The translations under genes and the position numbers were made by a program. Shown piece by piece: positions 6,051 through 7,750 of a stretch of DNA of 7,750 nt. The notes beneath the pieces are model-generated. The model was not told the DNA's origin. It was given only the letters and a program-made list of their open reading frames with translations, and ran no database searches. Each line of letters opens with the position of its first letter. Position 1 is the stretch's first letter. The DNA comes from JAZNLR01 sp045579195 (GTDB lineage: Bacteria > Bacillota > Clostridia > Christensenellales > CAMQZB01), in the NCBI GenBank assembly GCA_045579195.1, contig JAZNLR010000028.1:1-7750 (forward strand), given 5' to 3'.

Positions 6051-7463
6051 ATGAAAAAAGAAAACTGTGAAAGATTGAGTATACGCGAAAAAGTGTGTTA
6101 TGGACTTGGTGACCTCTCGGGCAATATTATGTTTTCCGCGGTCAGCTTTTACCTCTTGTACTTTTTTGTCAATGTCGGAGGGTTGACACCTGCACTTGCA
6201 GGCGTTGTTTTCTTCGTTGCTCGTCTTTGGGATGCGATCACGGATTACTTTATGGGGCGCATTTCGGACAATACGAAATCGAAGTGGGGAAAACGCCGTG
6301 TTTATATGTTGTTTGGCGCAATTCCGTATGGCTTGATGTTTATCCTTCTTTGGTTAGTTCCGTTCGGAGAAAACACGGCACAGGCGGTTCGCTTCCTCTA
6401 TTACACCGTGGCGTACATGCTCTATAACACGACTTGGACGATCGTCTACATTCCGTATAGCGCGCTTACGGCAAACATGACCCGTGATTATGACGAGCGA
6501 ACCTCGCTCAATGGTTATCGCATCGTTCTTGCAAACGTTGGGATTCTGCTCGGGGCAGCGCTGTTCGCGCTGTTCGCGGATGGAACGGAAAGCCTCTTCT
6601 TTGGGTTGTTCCAGTCGGAGACCAAGGCATACGCATGGGCAGGAACGGTATTTGGCATCCTTGCAATCGTCATTATGCTGATTTCTGCGATCAACGTTCG
6701 AGAACGTTATGACGATGGTGAGAAGAATGACAGCGGATTTTTCCGAACGCTCAAGGAATTCTTCTCTCTCAAGGAATTCCGCAATACCATTTTATATTAT
6801 CTGATGAGCATGGCGGCGTTTGACATCATCATGGCCGTTTTCATCTTCTTCGTCAATGACACGTTGGGCTTTGGCGGTGGAGGAGATGCAATGCTTTTTG
6901 TCGCAATTCCGTTGGTGACTGCAATCTGTACGGCACCGATTTGGGTCAAGCTCTCCGAAAAGTTTGACAAGGCCAAGGTTTACACTTTCGCGGCGATTTT
7001 GATCTCGGTCTGCCTGCTGTATTGTTTGCTCTGCCCCGCGCAGAATTACGTCGCATTGATCGCATTGACCGTTTTTGTGGGCGTCGGCATGAGCGCGATT
7101 CAGATCTTGCCGTACGCAAGCGTTCCCGATGTCATTGAAATCGATGAGTACGTCAACGGCAAGAGAAGAGAGGGCGCGTACTACGGCATCGTTCAGTTTA
7201 TGTATAAACTGGCAAGCGGTTTCGCCGTTGGGGTGGTTTCTTTGATCTTGGAGTTTTTTGGATACGTTGAAAACGCCCCCGTGGGATACGTTCAGCCCGA
7301 AGCAGCCCTCATTGCAATTCGGTTTGCACTTGGTGTTTTACCGGGAATTATCTTCCTTCTTTCCATTATCTTCGCGCGCCGCGCACATATCGACCGCACG
7401 CGGTATAACGACATCTGTAAAGAGTTGGAAAAGAGAAGAGCAGAACAAAAAAGTGAATCGTGA
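6051..7463 (+). CDS. GPH-family (MelB-like) sugar:cation-type symporter, MFS superfamily
   Basis: A 470-residue inner-membrane carrier with about 12 hydrophobic helices, of the glycoside-pentoside-hexuronide:cation symporter family. The N-terminus has SIREKVCYGLGDLSGN, followed by the family signature RLWDAITDYFMGRISDN, where D61 and D65 match the cation-site aspartates of MelB (D55, D59), then KWGKRRVYML. The long mid-protein loop (about 215-245) separates the two six-helix halves. Near 358-379 lies VPDVIEIDEYVNGKRREGAYYG, a conserved second-half motif. The start is set by AGGAG at 6041-6045, 5 bases before ATG. It is last in the operon and closed by a terminator. Family membership is secure. 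The substrate is unknown: a glycoside or uronide is usual, but the PocR regulator and corrinoid neighbour leave room for a methylated compound. The central loop has a 6-residue partial duplication (LKEFFSLKEF). Confidence 0.92.
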   Translation: MKKENCERLSIREKVCYGLGDLSGNIMFSAVSFYLLYFFVNVGGLTPALAGVVFFVARLWDAITDYFMGRISDNTKSKWGKRRVYMLFGAIPYGLMFILLWLVPFGENTAQAVRFLYYTVAYMLYNTTWTIVYIPYSALTANMTRDYDERTSLNGYRIVLANVGILLGAALFALFADGTESLFFGLFQSETKAYAWAGTVFGILAIVIMLISAINVRERYDDGEKNDSGFFRTLKEFFSLKEFRNTILYYLMSMAAFDIIMAVFIFFVNDTLGFGGGGDAMLFVAIPLVTAICTAPIWVKLSEKFDKAKVYTFAAILISVCLLYCLLCPAQNYVALIALTVFVGVGMSAIQILPYASVPDVIEIDEYVNGKRREGAYYGIVQFMYKLASGFAVGVVSLILEFFGYVENAPVGYVQPEAALIAIRFALGVLPGIIFLLSIIFARRAHIDRTRYNDICKELEKRRAEQKSES

Positions 7464-7468
7464 AATAG

Positions 7469-7495
7469 AAGCACCCAAAATTCGGGTGCTTTTTT
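7469..7495 (+). terminator. Intrinsic terminator of the regulator-radical SAM-transporter operon
   Basis: AAGCACCC (7469-7476) pairs with GGGTGCTT (7484-7491) around a 7-base loop, followed by a run of six T (7490-7495). It starts 5 bases after the transporter stop. Confidence 0.92.
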
Positions 7496-7524
7496 AGTTT
7501 CGAAAAAGTGCGCAGTTTCGTTCG

Positions 7525-7552
7525 CACCCGGCTTTTTGTTTTGCATATGATA
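7525..7552 (+). promoter_or_regulatory. Possible sporulation-type (SigK/SigE-like) promoter before the collagen-like gene
   Basis: CATATGATA (7544-7552) fits the SigK -10 pattern CATAnnnTA known from Bacillus, and CACC (7525-7528) lies 15 bases upstream where the short mACm -35 element is expected (usual spacing 16). No good vegetative promoter was seen in the 130 bases between the terminator and the gene. Both motifs are short and could occur by chance; this is a suggestion only. The region also holds a GGACGG/CCGTCC hairpin (7559-7579) that would fall at or just after the transcription start. Confidence 0.3.
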
Positions 7553-7625
7553 GAGTGTGGACGGTGTGAGTTTCCGTCCGAATGCTCAAATGATGCAAAA
7601 AGAAAAGATACAGAGGAATAGGAAC

Positions 7626-7750
7626 ATGTGCAATTATAATGATGAGTTATTTCGACAGAGATGCTGCTGTGGAAACGGTCGCCTTCGTCCGTCCGTTCCA
7701 ATCACGCCAATTTCCGTGGTTGGGGTTCCCGGTCCGCGTGGTCCTATGGG
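7626..7750 (+). CDS. Collagen-like (Gly-X-Y repeat) protein, N-terminal fragment
   Basis: Forty-one codons plus two bases are visible before the window ends. The N-terminus MCNYNDELFRQRCCCGNGR holds four cysteines, three of them consecutive (13-15). A proline-rich linker (RPSVPITPISVV) follows, then GVPGPRGPMG, three Gly-X-Y triplets with Gly continuing in register. Bacterial proteins with this layout form collagen-like triple helices on cell or spore surfaces; BclA of Bacillus exosporium is the best-known example. There is no signal peptide, which fits a spore-coat or exosporium protein made in the mother cell better than a secreted one; that is inference. A cysteine cluster could cross-link trimers. 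AGAGGA at 7612-7617, 8 bases before ATG, supports this start. It lies after a terminator, so it is a separate transcription unit. Confidence 0.75.
   Translation, partial: MCNYNDELFRQRCCCGNGRLRPSVPITPISVVGVPGPRGPM

Noticed and set aside
6750..6779. Direct repeat CTCAAGGAATTC, two copies 18 bases apart
   Set aside because: It is an in-frame six-residue duplication in the cytoplasmic loop of the transporter, with no sign of a mobile element or regulatory role.
7508..7527. GTGCG/CGCAC inverted repeat that would act as a minus-strand terminator
   Set aside because: The stem is only five bases and no minus-strand gene was found for it to serve.
7471..7530. GCACCC(G) at 7524-7530 complementary to the 3' arm of the operon terminator (7483-7489), suggesting alternative folding
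   Set aside because: Seven bases of complementarity near a strong local hairpin is weak evidence for an attenuator, and no downstream gene in that unit would be controlled.

Overview
The window looks like chromosome from a low-to-mid GC Gram-positive anaerobe, most likely a gut-type member of the Clostridia. This is inferred from strong GGAGG-type ribosome binding sites, canonical TTGAC(A/C/T)-N17-TA(A/T)(A/T)AT promoters, compact U-tailed hairpin terminators, and gene content: a cytidylate kinase-like protein, a methyltransferase-type corrinoid protein, a PocR/AraC regulator, an anaerobic sulfatase-maturase-like radical SAM enzyme, a GPH-family transporter and a collagen-like protein. No RNA genes, insertion sequences, CRISPR arrays or phage genes were seen. 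No stretch over 300 bases lacks a gene.

Layout. (1) 1-2056, plus strand: the C-terminal two thirds of valyl-tRNA synthetase (valS, cut by the window edge). It is followed by a 43-residue lysine-rich small ORF of unknown function, whose ribosome binding site and start codon lie in the 3' arm of a 10-bp perfect inverted repeat. A bidirectional terminator at 2021-2056 closes this unit. (2) 2069-2769, minus strand: a cytidylate kinase-like gene with its own near-consensus promoter. (3) 2826-3560, minus strand: a corrinoid (B12-binding) protein gene with its own promoter and terminator. (4) 3645-7495, plus strand, divergent from (3): a three-gene operon encoding a PocR-domain AraC-type regulator, an anSME-like SPASM radical SAM enzyme and a GPH sugar:cation-type symporter, ending in a strong terminator. 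(5) 7626 to the end: the first 41 codons of a collagen-like gene with a Cys-Cys-Cys N-terminus and the first Gly-X-Y triplets.

How the genes may work together. The regulator and corrinoid genes are transcribed divergently from a 175-bp region that holds both promoters and several short palindromes. The regulator shares an operon with the radical SAM enzyme (start 8 bases after the regulator stop codon) and the transporter. The simplest reading is a substrate-induced catabolic module: the PocR domain senses a small molecule, the GPH carrier imports it, and the corrinoid protein carries a methyl group taken from it. Both expected partner enzymes are missing from the window: no substrate:corrinoid or corrinoid:folate methyltransferase, and no sulfatase for the maturase. 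The pathway is therefore incomplete here, and the substrate cannot be named. The regulator also has a promoter whose predicted transcription start falls on its AUG, which suggests a leaderless mRNA.
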